Assembly (NCBI RefSeq): GCF_011683955.1
Contig: NZ_JAAQPI010000001.1
Span: forward strand, 372,001 to 436,000
Direction of reading: 5' to 3'
Length of the DNA stretch: 64,000 nucleotides
Origin: Pseudomaricurvus alkylphenolicus
GTDB lineage: Bacteria; Pseudomonadota; Gammaproteobacteria; Pseudomonadales; Cellvibrionaceae
Under the pieces are notes generated by a model. It made no database searches. It was not told where the DNA came from and worked only from the letters and a program-made list of their open reading frames with translations. Positions 9,049 through 18,352 of the stretch are shown one piece after another. The position numbers and the translations under genes were made by a program. How positions within the stretch are numbered: the stretch's first letter is position 1; each line of letters begins with the position of its first letter.

Positions 9049-10668
9049 TCAGTCTTCAAGTAAAGAAATATAGCCCGATTGGGGGGGTAACACCCTGGGT
9101 ATTGTCTCCATCGATTCGTTGACCCCCAACGAATGCAATCTGCGGCCTTTTTCCAATTCACGGGGTTCCCATTCAATAGATTCGCCGGACAAGTTAAACA
9201 CACACAGCAATTGCTGCTGTTCAGTCTTGCGCACAAACGCCAACAACTGTTCGGGAGCCTCCACCAGCTCTAAAGCACCCCTACGAAGTGCTTCATATTG
9301 CCGCCTTATCGACATGCTGCGTTTAAAGAAGCTGAGAATTGAATTTGACTGATCCAATTGCGTTTCCACAGACATTGCCCGCTGCGCGGCATCCACCGGC
9401 AGCCAGGTGGACGACTCGGAAAAACCGGCGTTGAGAGTGGATGAATTCCAGGGAAAGGGGGTTCTTGAGCCATCCCGACCCAGGGTATCCGGCCAGTTGG
9501 CAATAGCCTCCGGATCCTGAAGTGCCTCGAAGGGAACCTCTCCCTGTGGAAGACCCAATTCTTCGCCCTGGTAAATGAACAGATTTCCGCGCAGGCAACT
9601 CAATAACAGCAGATAGAGTTTGGATTGTTCTGCTGTCTTTTCTCCCTTACCCCAGCGGCTGGCGACCCTGGGTACATCGTGGTTGGAAAACGCCCACGAA
9701 GGCCAACCCTCATCAGGTTCACCCGGCCACAGCTGTAACAGAGACTTGACGGCCCCCGCGATCGGTTCAGGTAACCCCAGGAATTCAAAGCTATAGGCTG
9801 AACTAAGTGCATCACTGCCTTTGGTATAACTCTTCATCACTGGCACGGGATTCATGCCGCCGACCTCAGCAACGGTAAAAATATCACCATAACTGTTGGT
9901 TGTTTCGCGAACCTTTTTTAGAAATTCCGGTACCCCGGGATGAGACAGGTTGTACCTTTGTTCCTGCATCATAAATGGCCGGCTCGCCAAAAGGTCAGTA
10001 TTTTCGACGGCGGGATTATCGCGCAGCGATTCGTCGTGCATAGCGTGATTGATGGCGTCAAGCCTGAAACCATCGACGCCCCGATTCAACCAAAAACGGG
10101 CAACATCCAGAATGGCGTCCTGCACCTCAGGATTGTGTAAATTCAGATCGGGCTGAGTGGACAAAAAGTTGTGTAAATAATACTGCTTGCGACGGTTGTC
10201 CCAAGTCCAGGCTGGGCCACTGAAGTTCGACTGCCAGTTGGTGGGGGGCGTTCCGTCGGGCTTCGCGTCTGCCCAAACGTACCAATCGGATTTGGTACCC
10301 GTTTTACTGGTGCGACTTTCCTGAAACCAGGGATGTTCGCTCGACGTGTGGGAGTACACCTGATCGATGATCACCCTCAGGTCCAACTGGTGCGCCTTGG
10401 CCACCAAATCATCAAAGTCTTCCAGGCTGCCGAATATGGGATCGACATCACAGTAATCAGAGACATCGTAACCAAAATCATGCATGGGAGAGGTAAAGAA
10501 TGGCGAGATCCAGATGCCGTCGACGCCGAGTTCGGCAATGTAGTCCAGCTTTCGGGTTATGCCGCGCAGATCCCCGACACCATCATTATTGGAATCGCTA
10601 AAACTGCGAGGATAGATCTGATAGATGGTTGCGCCTCGCCACCACTGGTCGCTTTGAACTTTCTGCAT
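9049..10668 (-). CDS. GH13 alpha-glucosidase (oligo-1,6-glucosidase/maltase type)
   Basis: Protein of 539 residues, no signal peptide, so cytoplasmic. The opening WWRGATIYQIYPRSF and GVGDLRGI are typical of GH13 exo-alpha-glucosidases (subfamily 23/31-like). Catalytic residues are Asp204 (GFRLDA), Glu268 (VAEVGG) and Asp331 (SNHDVPR). ATG start with AGGGG about 10 bp upstream. It hydrolyses terminal alpha-glucose units from maltose- or isomaltose-type oligosaccharides. Only 14 bp separate it from the exported GH13 gene, so the two form an operon with the TBDR behind them; the AraC regulator gene lies 110 bp upstream on the same strand. The subfamily assignment is from memory of motifs and not tested. 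Confidence 0.88.
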   Translation of the reverse strand: MQKVQSDQWWRGATIYQIYPRSFSDSNNDGVGDLRGITRKLDYIAELGVDGIWISPFFTSPMHDFGYDVSDYCDVDPIFGSLEDFDDLVAKAHQLDLRVIIDQVYSHTSSEHPWFQESRTSKTGTKSDWYVWADAKPDGTPPTNWQSNFSGPAWTWDNRRKQYYLHNFLSTQPDLNLHNPEVQDAILDVARFWLNRGVDGFRLDAINHAMHDESLRDNPAVENTDLLASRPFMMQEQRYNLSHPGVPEFLKKVRETTNSYGDIFTVAEVGGMNPVPVMKSYTKGSDALSSAYSFEFLGLPEPIAGAVKSLLQLWPGEPDEGWPSWAFSNHDVPRVASRWGKGEKTAEQSKLYLLLLSCLRGNLFIYQGEELGLPQGEVPFEALQDPEAIANWPDTLGRDGSRTPFPWNSSTLNAGFSESSTWLPVDAAQRAMSVETQLDQSNSILSFFKRSMSIRRQYEALRRGALELVEAPEQLLAFVRKTEQQQLLCVFNLSGESIEWEPRELEKGRRLHSLGVNESMETIPRVLPPQSGYISLLED

Positions 10669-10778
10669 CTGGTACTGCCCCTGGGTACGGTTTCAACAGT
10701 ATGTGATTATAAAAAGGGCAGAAATTTCGAACTATTCGAGAATTACCACAAGCCATTCCGATATTAACCGACGAATCA

Positions 10779-11627
10779 TCACGCCGGAGTGGTTTGCTTT
10801 CGGTATTCACTCGGCGTCATATGTTTGTGTTTACTGAAACAGCGATTGAAGTTACTGAAGCTCTCAAAGCCACAGCTGCTGGCCACTTCAGAAACGGGCA
10901 ACTCGGTCACCAACAGCATCCGACAAGCCTCCTCTATGCGGCGGCGATTAAGATAGGTCACAAAGCTGCAACCCAGCGAGCGCTTAAACCATCGACAAAA
11001 GGATGGCACTGTCATACAGGTGAATTCTGCCACCTCTTTCAGCTCAATCGGACGACGGATATTGTTGTTGACAAACTCAATAACGTCCCGAAGGCGGCTA
11101 TGGGTTTTTTCGCCTAGCATATCGTCGCTGAACTCCACGCTGGACAGGCTCTCCAGGGCGTCCTCGGGTATTTCTGACAGGTCGTTAAGGACATCCAGCA
11201 GGGTAATCAAGCGTTGCGAGTGGCTTAAGCGTTTGAAACTCATCAGCTTTTCGACGGTAGCCACATCCACATCACTAAACAGCGTTCCGAATTTTGCCGC
11301 CTTTAACATGCCTCCTATTTTCTCCAGCTCGGGAAAGCCCTGGATGATGCTTTTGGGAAAACGAACCGTCATCAAAATCACATCGCTGCCATCATCGGTG
11401 ATGTTGAAATCATGGGGAAGGTTTTCACCCAACAGCATCAGGTCACCGCACTTCAAGTGGCCTAGGTGATCTCCGACAGCTCGAATGCCATGGCCCTCAA
11501 CGATGTAAGTCAGTTCAAACTCGGCATGAAAATGCCAATAGCTGGGTTTGCCGCTCAGCGACAAGTGATAATACTGATATGACCGACCGGTGGGTTCACC
11601 GTTGACGATTTCAAGGAAAGGTTTCAT
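10779..11627 (-). CDS. AraC-family transcriptional regulator of the alpha-glucan cluster
   Basis: Protein of 282 residues. N-terminal cupin-like effector domain (FHAEFELTYIVEGHG, CGDLMLLGENLPHDF). C-terminal AraC double helix-turn-helix from about residue 185 (LKEVAEFTCMTVPSFCRWFKRSLG; VSEVASSCGFESFSNFNRCFSKHKHMTPSEYRK). I chose the ATG at 11627 (AGGA upstream, though close); a longer frame would need a TTG at 11666. It reads in the same direction as the GH13 genes and is divergent from the SDR operon across a 300-bp gap, so it could control either. The effector is presumably a sugar. Confidence 0.88.
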   Translation of the reverse strand: MKPFLEIVNGEPTGRSYQYYHLSLSGKPSYWHFHAEFELTYIVEGHGIRAVGDHLGHLKCGDLMLLGENLPHDFNITDDGSDVILMTVRFPKSIIQGFPELEKIGGMLKAAKFGTLFSDVDVATVEKLMSFKRLSHSQRLITLLDVLNDLSEIPEDALESLSSVEFSDDMLGEKTHSRLRDVIEFVNNNIRRPIELKEVAEFTCMTVPSFCRWFKRSLGCSFVTYLNRRRIEEACRMLLVTELPVSEVASSCGFESFSNFNRCFSKHKHMTPSEYRKQTTPA

Positions 11628-11853
11628 ATTCCTGGAGCAAACATCTGCAGTTATTGCTAATAACAATCAGCTATTATTCAGCCGTTTATTAACCTGAATT
11701 CGGTAAGAGCATAGTAATCAAAGACAATATTTTCAAGTTTTCCAGCAGTCCTACCCTCGCAGGGCCACCGTAATATTCTGCATCGGGTGAACATTGGCCA
11801 GGAATCGCTTTGGGGCAATTTTGAGCCATCATAGGTCAAGTTCTGCATAGTTT

Positions 11854-11868
11854 GCTCGCGGCGCGAGC
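11854..11868. promoter_or_regulatory. GC-rich palindrome in divergent AraC/SDR intergenic region
   Basis: GCTCGCG-G-CGCGAGC is a perfect 15-bp palindrome with a central G, 60 bp before the SDR start. The 11628-11928 gap separates divergent genes, so an operator for the catabolic operon is plausible. The rest of the gap shows no other clear element. Confidence 0.4.
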
Positions 11869-11928
11869 TCTATTCTCTGTGTCACCGGCTTGCGAAATAC
11901 GCCGCAAGTATCCACTAGAGAGTTTGTT

Positions 11929-12669
11929 ATGAGAGAGAAGTTTGCGGTGATTACCGGTGGTACATCCGGTATTGGTTTGGAGACCGTTAAGACCTTAGTC
12001 CGAGACGGTTTCAAGGTGGTTGTGATTGGCCTTGCCTCCTCACCTGAACTTGTGGCAAATGGCGCCGATTTTATTCAGTGCGATCTGTTGCAACCTGAGG
12101 AAATAGAAAACTGCTTTGCTAATATCAGCAATGAATATGGTCCGATTGACTGTCTGATCAACAACGCAGGTGTCCTGTCCTATGGATCCGTGACCGACCT
12201 GAGCGAGGAAGAATGGGACAAGGTGCTCGGAATTAATGTCAAGGCACCCTTTCTCTGTGCCAAACATACCATCCCCTTGATGCCGCCGGGTGGCATCGTT
12301 GTCAATGTCGCCAGTGTACAATCGTTTGTTGCCCAACCCAACGTCGCTGCCTATGCCACCAGCAAAGCCGCCATTCTGGGGTTGACGCGCTCTATTGCCA
12401 TCGACTTTTCCCCCGATATCCGCTGTGTGGCCGTATGCCCGGGCACCATTGACACCCCTATGTTGCATACAGCCATGGAGCAGGCCTCAAACCCTCAGGC
12501 AATGATGGATGAACTCAACGCGACTCATTTGACAGGTCGAATCGGAAAACCCGAGGAGGTGGCGGAATTGATTGCTTTCTTGTGCGGCGACAAATGCCGT
12601 TTTATTAACGGTCAGGCGATACGTGTTGATGGTGGTCTCGGTGTCAACATCGGCGGAAGTGCGAACTAG
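11929..12669 (+). CDS. SDR-family sugar/sugar-acid dehydrogenase
   Basis: Classical short-chain dehydrogenase of 246 residues: NAD(P)-binding TGGTSGIG at 9-16, NNAG at 78-81, catalytic Ser129, Tyr142 and Lys146 (YATSK), and CPGTIDTPM after the active site. I chose the ATG at 11929; the longer frame begins with TTG and only adds residues before the beta-1 strand. It heads a plus-strand operon with an enolase-superfamily dehydratase and an SMP-30 lactonase. Dehydrogenase, lactonase and dehydratase are the first three steps of non-phosphorylative sugar oxidation (Entner-Doudoroff/Weimberg-like), so a sugar 1-dehydrogenase is likely; a 2-keto-3-deoxy-acid dehydrogenase is the alternative. Confidence 0.85.
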   Translation: MREKFAVITGGTSGIGLETVKTLVRDGFKVVVIGLASSPELVANGADFIQCDLLQPEEIENCFANISNEYGPIDCLINNAGVLSYGSVTDLSEEEWDKVLGINVKAPFLCAKHTIPLMPPGGIVVNVASVQSFVAQPNVAAYATSKAAILGLTRSIAIDFSPDIRCVAVCPGTIDTPMLHTAMEQASNPQAMMDELNATHLTGRIGKPEEVAELIAFLCGDKCRFINGQAIRVDGGLGVNIGGSAN

Positions 12670-12695
12670 TCGCGCAAATTCAGGAGCTGCTCACA

Positions 12696-13895
12696 ATGAA
12701 AATCACCAAGGTAGAAACACTTCGCTTAAAGGAATTCGGTAACCTCTGTTGGGTATTGGTTCACACTGACGAAGGCGTCACCGGCCTGGGAGAAACATTT
12801 TCCGGCCCCTCTGCGGTAGAAGCTTACATACACGAAACCGCAGCCCCCTATCTTATTGGGAAAGACCCTTTGCAAATCGACAAACACTGGAGAGAGCTGT
12901 ACGGATACCTCGGTTTTCGCAGCAGTGGTGTTGAAATGCGAGGCAACTCGGCGATCGATATCGCTTTATGGGATATCTGGGGCAAGTCCACAAACCAGCC
13001 CATCTACCAGTTGTTGGGGGGAAGATTCCGCGACCGCATCAGGACCTACAATACCTGTGCCGGTTATAGTTATATTCGCTCCGCAGAAGGACAAAAGGCG
13101 AGTAACTTCGGCATACCCGCGGGTAAAGCCGAGGGGCCTTACGAAGATCTGGCAGCCTTTCTGGAGCGCGCCGATGAACTTGCGATCAGTTTGCTGGAAC
13201 AAGGCATTACCGCCATGAAAATCTGGCCCTTTGATTACGCAGCTGAAGCATCCAATGGTCAGTACATTAGCTCACAGGATTTGAAAACCGCGCTGGAACC
13301 GTTTGAGAAAATCCGCAAGGCGGTGGGTGACAAAATGGATATCATGGTGGAATGCCATTCTCTCTGGAACTTGCCCACAGCCATTAAGATTTCAAAAGCA
13401 CTGGAACCCTACGACCCCTTCTGGATTGAAGACCCGGTAAAAATGGACAGTTTCTCCGTCGTAGAAGAGTTTCGCAATCGCACCAGCATTCCGGTCACCG
13501 CCAGCGAAACCATTGCCACCCGCTGGGGTTACAAAGACCTTCTGGAAAAGCGTGCGGTTGACTTTGTGATGCCGGATATCGGCTGGGTAGGCGGGATTTC
13601 TGAAGCCAAGAAAATCGCCACCATGGCCGAAACCTATCAGTTGCCGATTGCACCGCACGACTGTACCGGCCCGGTAGTACTGACGGCCTCCTGCCATCTC
13701 TCCGTCAACGCCCCCAATGCGGTGATACAGGAGTCAGTCCGAGCCCTATATACGGGCTGGTACACAGAAGTCATGGAAACCCTGCCGGCGGTGATTGACG
13801 GCACCATCGCCCCACCGGAGGGCCCGGGTCTGGGCACCGCGTTGAAACGGGAGGTTTTTGACCGGCCCGATGCCGTATTGCGAATCAGCGAATGA
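12696..13895 (+). CDS. Enolase-superfamily (mandelate racemase type) sugar-acid dehydratase
   Basis: Protein of 399 residues. N-terminal capping domain begins MKITKVETLRLKEFG. In the barrel Lys175 (AMKIWP), metal ligands Glu219 (VECHS), Glu245 (WIEDP) and Glu271 (SETI), Asp294 and His321 (APHDCTG) are visible. The Asp294/His321 dyad is that of the mandelate racemase group, and the E-C-H arrangement with His221 recalls D-galactonate/D-mannonate-type dehydratases, where a His two residues after the metal ligand acts as catalyst. It would dehydrate an aldonate to a 2-keto-3-deoxy acid. It lies 26 bp after the SDR and 10 bp before the lactonase. Specificity is not predictable from motifs. Confidence 0.87.
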   Translation: MKITKVETLRLKEFGNLCWVLVHTDEGVTGLGETFSGPSAVEAYIHETAAPYLIGKDPLQIDKHWRELYGYLGFRSSGVEMRGNSAIDIALWDIWGKSTNQPIYQLLGGRFRDRIRTYNTCAGYSYIRSAEGQKASNFGIPAGKAEGPYEDLAAFLERADELAISLLEQGITAMKIWPFDYAAEASNGQYISSQDLKTALEPFEKIRKAVGDKMDIMVECHSLWNLPTAIKISKALEPYDPFWIEDPVKMDSFSVVEEFRNRTSIPVTASETIATRWGYKDLLEKRAVDFVMPDIGWVGGISEAKKIATMAETYQLPIAPHDCTGPVVLTASCHLSVNAPNAVIQESVRALYTGWYTEVMETLPAVIDGTIAPPEGPGLGTALKREVFDRPDAVLRISE

Positions 13896-13905
13896 TGGCG
13901 GAACC

Positions 13906-14832
13906 ATGCAATCCGAATTAGTCGAAACGATCCCTGTCAGTAATACACTGGGTGAGTGTGTTATCTGGGATGAAAGAGATCATTCGCTCTGGTGGACGGA
14001 TATTCAGGAGCGTAAACTTTACCGGCTCCTGTGGGAAAATCGGCGACTGTCCGAATTTTCCACACCAGAGCGAGTGGCGTCCTTTGGCCTCACCGACATA
14101 CCAGGGACATTACTGGTGGCGTTTGAAACCGGCCTGGCGCTTTATCGGCCTGTGGAAGCATCCAATATTGTGCACTGGATTGATCGGTTTCTCCCTATCA
14201 ATGGTGGTGTGAGACTGAATGACGGCCGTGTTGATCGTCAGGGAAGGTTCTGGGTCGGCTCTATGGCGGAATCTGATGAACACAGGCACTCAGGGCAATT
14301 GTATTCTCTGGACAGCGACGGCAAGCTGAAGTCTCATTTGTCCGGAATTGAGGTGACTAACAGTATCTGCTGGTCACCAGACTCTCGATACCTGTATTTC
14401 GCCGACTCGCCGTCTTGTACCATACAACGTTATAGGTACGACTCAATCAACGGCCGCCTGTCAGAAGCCGAGATATTTGCTCGAACCAATCCAGACATAT
14501 TTCCTGATGGTTCCGATGTCGATGCCTGCGGAAATCTATGGAACGCAGAGTGGAACGGTGGTCGGGTCAGCTGCTATGACTCCGACGGTAAGAGCATTTA
14601 TCAATTGCAGGTTCCGGTTCAACAACCCACCTGTATCACCTTTGGTGGTCCGAATTACGACCTGCTGTTCGTCACGACGGCTCGCTACGGACTGAGAAGT
14701 GAGGAACTGGCAGCACAGCCTGAAGCCGGCAACCTGTTCGTTTACCGTGTACAGACCCAGGGACTTCCGGCGCCGCTTTTTACAGCACACAAGCAGTTTG
14801 CTGCTCTGAACCTGGAGCAGCTCAATGATTAA
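13906..14832 (+). CDS. SMP-30/gluconolactonase-family sugar lactonase
   Basis: Six-bladed beta-propeller protein of 308 residues. Metal-binding residues typical of SMP-30 lactonases are present: the Glu in LGECVIW, Asn in RLNDGRVD, Asn in VTNSICWSPD and Asp in FPDGSDVD. No signal peptide. The ATG at 13906 follows the enolase stop by 10 bp; the longer frame would overlap the dehydratase. It hydrolyses the aldonolactone made by the SDR to the acid used by the dehydratase. A 17-codon frame starts inside its last codons (see the entry at 14825). Confidence 0.87.
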   Translation: MQSELVETIPVSNTLGECVIWDERDHSLWWTDIQERKLYRLLWENRRLSEFSTPERVASFGLTDIPGTLLVAFETGLALYRPVEASNIVHWIDRFLPINGGVRLNDGRVDRQGRFWVGSMAESDEHRHSGQLYSLDSDGKLKSHLSGIEVTNSICWSPDSRYLYFADSPSCTIQRYRYDSINGRLSEAEIFARTNPDIFPDGSDVDACGNLWNAEWNGGRVSCYDSDGKSIYQLQVPVQQPTCITFGGPNYDLLFVTTARYGLRSEELAAQPEAGNLFVYRVQTQGLPAPLFTAHKQFAALNLEQLND

Positions 14833-14878
14833 GATTGCAGATGTGATGGGCCTTGAAGTACCCGTCATCCTATTTTAG
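14825..14878 (+). pseudogene. Possible remnant of an enolase-superfamily N-terminus
   Basis: An ATG overlapping the end of the lactonase gene opens a 17-codon frame, MIKIADVMGLEVPVILF, then a stop. The opening resembles the start of mandelate-racemase-type proteins (M-K-I-x-D-V-x...VP). It could be the scar of a deleted dehydratase gene, or just a translationally coupled leader for the next gene, whose ATG is 12 bp further on. The match is short and could be chance. Confidence 0.25.
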
Positions 14879-14889
14879 AGGGAAACCCC

Positions 14890-17634
14890 ATGCCCACATC
14901 CACAAAATGCCACGACCTGCAACTGCCGGACTGGGGACCTTATTCTCCCTGCTATGCCGGCACTTCGCATCTGTCCGATCCGCAGCAAGGACTGAGATTC
15001 GACCTGTCAGTGATGCCAGGCTATTTCCGTCAGTCGATGATTGTACCCAACGAACGCTATGCCTCCGGCCACCATGCCTGGGAAGCCGCCGCGGACCTGA
15101 GTCACTACGCGTTCCGTTATGAAATCGAGTGGAAGGATCAGGTGTACTGTGATGTGTCTTACACAGCGCTGGAAAAAAACGCGCGCCTTATTCGCTGCCA
15201 GTTCGTCAACAACACCGAACTGTTTCAGAATCTGAAGATGCATCTGGTGGCAAACATGAACTTCCCTCCACGGGGGACAGATCCGAATGGTGTTCACCAG
15301 GTTGACAATATCATTGAATTAGCAAGAGTTTCCGTACCTGAAGGCGGAGTATGGATCGATGCTCTCGACTATCAGGACCTGAATTATGCCGTCGCCCGCC
15401 CCACCGACAGTTTGGTGGAGGACGGCTTTTTCCGCGGCGAGATTCGCGACAATGGTCTGGTGAATGGCAATGCCATTGGCTGCGGTTTCGGACGTGATAC
15501 CGGTGATCGAGTGATGTTCCGAATCCGTCTGGAAAACAGCATCAGTGACGCGGCCTTGCTTTTTCGTTTCCGGCTACCCGATAACAATCCGGCAGCCTTC
15601 TCGGTACAAGGTATGGCGGAAACCGAACTCTCATTATCTGAAGACTACATCGCCGGTGACGGTATGGGGCAAGTGGCTCTCAATGTTGGCGATTTGTCAG
15701 CCGGCGAGCATGAAGTGATACTGACCTCCCTGGGTACAGCGCCCATCGAGCTGGACGGCTTTGCCATTACCCCGGCCGATGAGGCCGACAAGGTGGAATT
15801 TACACCGCACCAGTGGTCTCACACACCTGAGATTTCCGAAAGAATTGGTAATAACAGCCTGATACTTAAATATGCGGACAGCGACAACTATTACGGAATT
15901 GCCTGGGACCACCCCGACGTCTGGCTGCGAGAGTTTCTCACCGACCATCTCGACACCACCATGCGCAATGTGGTGCCCAACAATTACACCGGTTATATTG
16001 ATACCGAAGGTACCAGACATTATACCGACGTTTTTCTAGGCCCGATCGAAGTCAAGCCCCATACCCAACGCATTCACTATGCCATTACCTGTTCCGGTAC
16101 CCGGGAAGAGGTAGAAACGGCGCTGACCCAGTTCGAACAGCAGTCATCGGATGCACTTGAGTCTGTATATAGCATCGCGCGCCGGAAAGTTGTGCACCTG
16201 GACTCTCTTCCCTCTGGTGAAACCTACCGCTTTAGCCAGGAGCGGATGGCCGCCACGGAACTGCTAAATGTTATTTACCCCATCTACACCCGCAAGCAGT
16301 TTGTTCGTTATTTTTGCCCTGGCAAGTGGTGGGAAACCCTGTACACCTGGGACGCCGGTTTTATCGGCCTGGCTCTGCTTGAATACGATACCGCCCTGTC
16401 GCTGGACAATCTGGAAACCGCTCTCACCAACGCCGGCGATGAGCACGCAGCGTTTATCAATCACGGCACACTGATTCCGACACAGATCTACCAGTTTCAC
16501 GAATTGTGGAACCGAACCCAGGATCGAGCCATGTTGGCATCGATCTACCCCAGGCTGCGACAGTACTATTTGTTTCTCGCCGGGCGCTGGGGTAGCTCAA
16601 CAACTCGCGACATGGCATCCAACCTGATCAGAACCTGGAATATATTTCGTTGGGATTCCGGCGGTTGGGACGACTATCCGGCGCAACTTCATACCATACA
16701 CAATGATCTGGACTCCAAGGTCGCTTGTGCCGCCTTGACGGCCCATGTCATTCGTGCGGCCAAAATCATGTTGTCAGCCGCCGAGTCCTTGGATATTGCT
16801 GAAGACGTGGGTGGCTATACGGAGGATATCGAGGTCTTGACCAACGCCCTGCAACAACATGCCTGGGATAAGGAGGCCGGCTATTTCAGCTATGTAGTGC
16901 ACGACGATAAAGGGGCACCGAAAGAGTTTCTGCGAGACGAGAACGGGGTTAACTTCAATATGGGCCTCGATGGCGTAATGCCGCTCTTTGCTGGAGCCTG
17001 TACTTCGGAGCAAGCAGCGCTGTTCCTGGATAGACTGGCGGATCCTAAACATTTCTGGACCCGTATTGGCCTTTCCACTGTCGATCAATCGGCCCCCTAC
17101 TACCGCACTGACGGCTACTGGAATGGGGCCGTCTGGATGCCACATCAGTGGTTTATCTGGAAAACGGCACTGGATCTCGGCCAGGGTGATTTCGCCTACC
17201 AAATCGCCAGAACCGCTCTGGATCTGTGGAAGGCGGAAGTGGAAGCCTCTTACTACTGCTTTGAACATTTCCTTATTCAATCCGGTCGTGGCGCCGGCTG
17301 GCATCAATTTGGCGCCCTGTCTTCACCTGTCGTGTCCTGGTTCAGTGCCTACCACTGCCCGGGCAGGATATCGACAGGTATGGATATCTGGATCGAAGCG
17401 CAGAGTTTTTCTGACGACTTCAGCTCCTTCGAAGGAAACCTTAGATTAACAACGGCCTTAAAAACCGTTACCGTCATTGTCAATCTACAGCCTTCAAAAG
17501 AATACTGCGTGCAGTGGAACGGTAAGGCGATAGATTACAAGGAAATCAATCCCGGTTCCCTGCAGATCGATCTGTCTTTCGAGTCGTCCATAGGGGAACT
17601 CAAGATAAATATCCTGCCAACTGGCAGGGAATAA
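14890..17634 (+). CDS. Large cytoplasmic (alpha/alpha)6-barrel glycosidase, GH63/MGH1-like (copy 2)
   Basis: Protein of 914 residues, full-length paralogue of the enzyme at 713-3412. Shared blocks include LPDWGPYS, RFDLSVMPG, SGHHAWEAA, KWWETLYTWDAGFIGLAL, GGWDDYPAQLHT, DGYWNGAVWMPHQWF and ESG/QSGRGAGWHQF. Where copy 1 has IIESGRG this copy has LIQSGRG: if that Glu is the catalytic base of copy 1, copy 2 has Gln at the position, which would change or abolish activity unless another acid serves. No signal peptide. GAGGG RBS before the ATG. It lies in the sugar-oxidation operon, 10 bp before the SGNH hydrolase gene. The substrate is unknown. Confidence 0.8.
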   Translation: MPTSTKCHDLQLPDWGPYSPCYAGTSHLSDPQQGLRFDLSVMPGYFRQSMIVPNERYASGHHAWEAAADLSHYAFRYEIEWKDQVYCDVSYTALEKNARLIRCQFVNNTELFQNLKMHLVANMNFPPRGTDPNGVHQVDNIIELARVSVPEGGVWIDALDYQDLNYAVARPTDSLVEDGFFRGEIRDNGLVNGNAIGCGFGRDTGDRVMFRIRLENSISDAALLFRFRLPDNNPAAFSVQGMAETELSLSEDYIAGDGMGQVALNVGDLSAGEHEVILTSLGTAPIELDGFAITPADEADKVEFTPHQWSHTPEISERIGNNSLILKYADSDNYYGIAWDHPDVWLREFLTDHLDTTMRNVVPNNYTGYIDTEGTRHYTDVFLGPIEVKPHTQRIHYAITCSGTREEVETALTQFEQQSSDALESVYSIARRKVVHLDSLPSGETYRFSQERMAATELLNVIYPIYTRKQFVRYFCPGKWWETLYTWDAGFIGLALLEYDTALSLDNLETALTNAGDEHAAFINHGTLIPTQIYQFHELWNRTQDRAMLASIYPRLRQYYLFLAGRWGSSTTRDMASNLIRTWNIFRWDSGGWDDYPAQLHTIHNDLDSKVACAALTAHVIRAAKIMLSAAESLDIAEDVGGYTEDIEVLTNALQQHAWDKEAGYFSYVVHDDKGAPKEFLRDENGVNFNMGLDGVMPLFAGACTSEQAALFLDRLADPKHFWTRIGLSTVDQSAPYYRTDGYWNGAVWMPHQWFIWKTALDLGQGDFAYQIARTALDLWKAEVEASYYCFEHFLIQSGRGAGWHQFGALSSPVVSWFSAYHCPGRISTGMDIWIEAQSFSDDFSSFEGNLRLTTALKTVTVIVNLQPSKEYCVQWNGKAIDYKEINPGSLQIDLSFESSIGELKINILPTGRE

Positions 17635-17644
17635 TGGGTATTTT

Positions 17645-18343
17645 ATGAAGAAAGGAAAGAGTCTTGCACTTGCGGCAACCTTGGCAGTGACCGGGTATTC
17701 TCTGGCTGGAACGAACGATATGGAAGTATCTTTAACCGGACACGATTACTACATGAAAGTCCAACGTGAGTATCTGGTTCAGAAAATGGAGACCATGAAC
17801 CCCGGAGCAGGTCTGGTCTTTATCGGTGACAGCATTACCAATTCCCTGAACGTGGAGTCTCAATTCCAGGCGATCAATTTGGGCATTGCGGGCAACAAAG
17901 TGGCTATAGAGAAAGACCGCGTTCATCTATACAGCAATCTTGACGACAAGACCATTGTCGTTGCTCTTGGCACCAATGATTTACCGGGTAATATTGAAAG
18001 CATTGCGGAAAACTACAAAGCTCTACTGGAGAAGCTGCCGTCGTCTGCGAGCATACTCATATCCTCTGTATTGCCAGTGGACGAAGCTGAATATGCCAAA
18101 CGCTGGGGTACCAAAAGCAACCAATCCATCGAGCAGCTCAACCGGATGCTGCAAAATCTGGCAGAAAAGTTCGACAATGCTGTCTTCTATAACTCCGCAA
18201 GATACCTGCTTGATGGCCGTGGTCAATTATGTGAAGCGTGCCATTACGATGGGATACACCTCAGTAGATACGGCTACCTGAAGTGGGTTCGTGCACTGCG
18301 GGAAGGTCTGGGCAAACTTGAGTCAGAAAACGGAATATTATAG
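17645..18343 (+). CDS. Exported SGNH/GDSL-family hydrolase
   Basis: Protein of 232 residues with a signal peptide (MKKGKSLALAATLAVTGYSLAG). SGNH blocks are visible: Ser63 in FIGDSIT, the Gly block around INLGIAGN, Asn111 in ALGTNDL and the Asp202/His205 pair in YDGIHLS. Such enzymes remove acyl (often acetyl) groups from carbohydrates or lipids. It lies 10 bp after the glycosidase and 9 bp before a second esterase, so two exported deacylases serve the same operon. Activity on an acetylated saccharide is an inference from context. Confidence 0.82.
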   Translation: MKKGKSLALAATLAVTGYSLAGTNDMEVSLTGHDYYMKVQREYLVQKMETMNPGAGLVFIGDSITNSLNVESQFQAINLGIAGNKVAIEKDRVHLYSNLDDKTIVVALGTNDLPGNIESIAENYKALLEKLPSSASILISSVLPVDEAEYAKRWGTKSNQSIEQLNRMLQNLAEKFDNAVFYNSARYLLDGRGQLCEACHYDGIHLSRYGYLKWVRALREGLGKLESENGIL

Positions 18344-18352
18344 GAGAAAATC

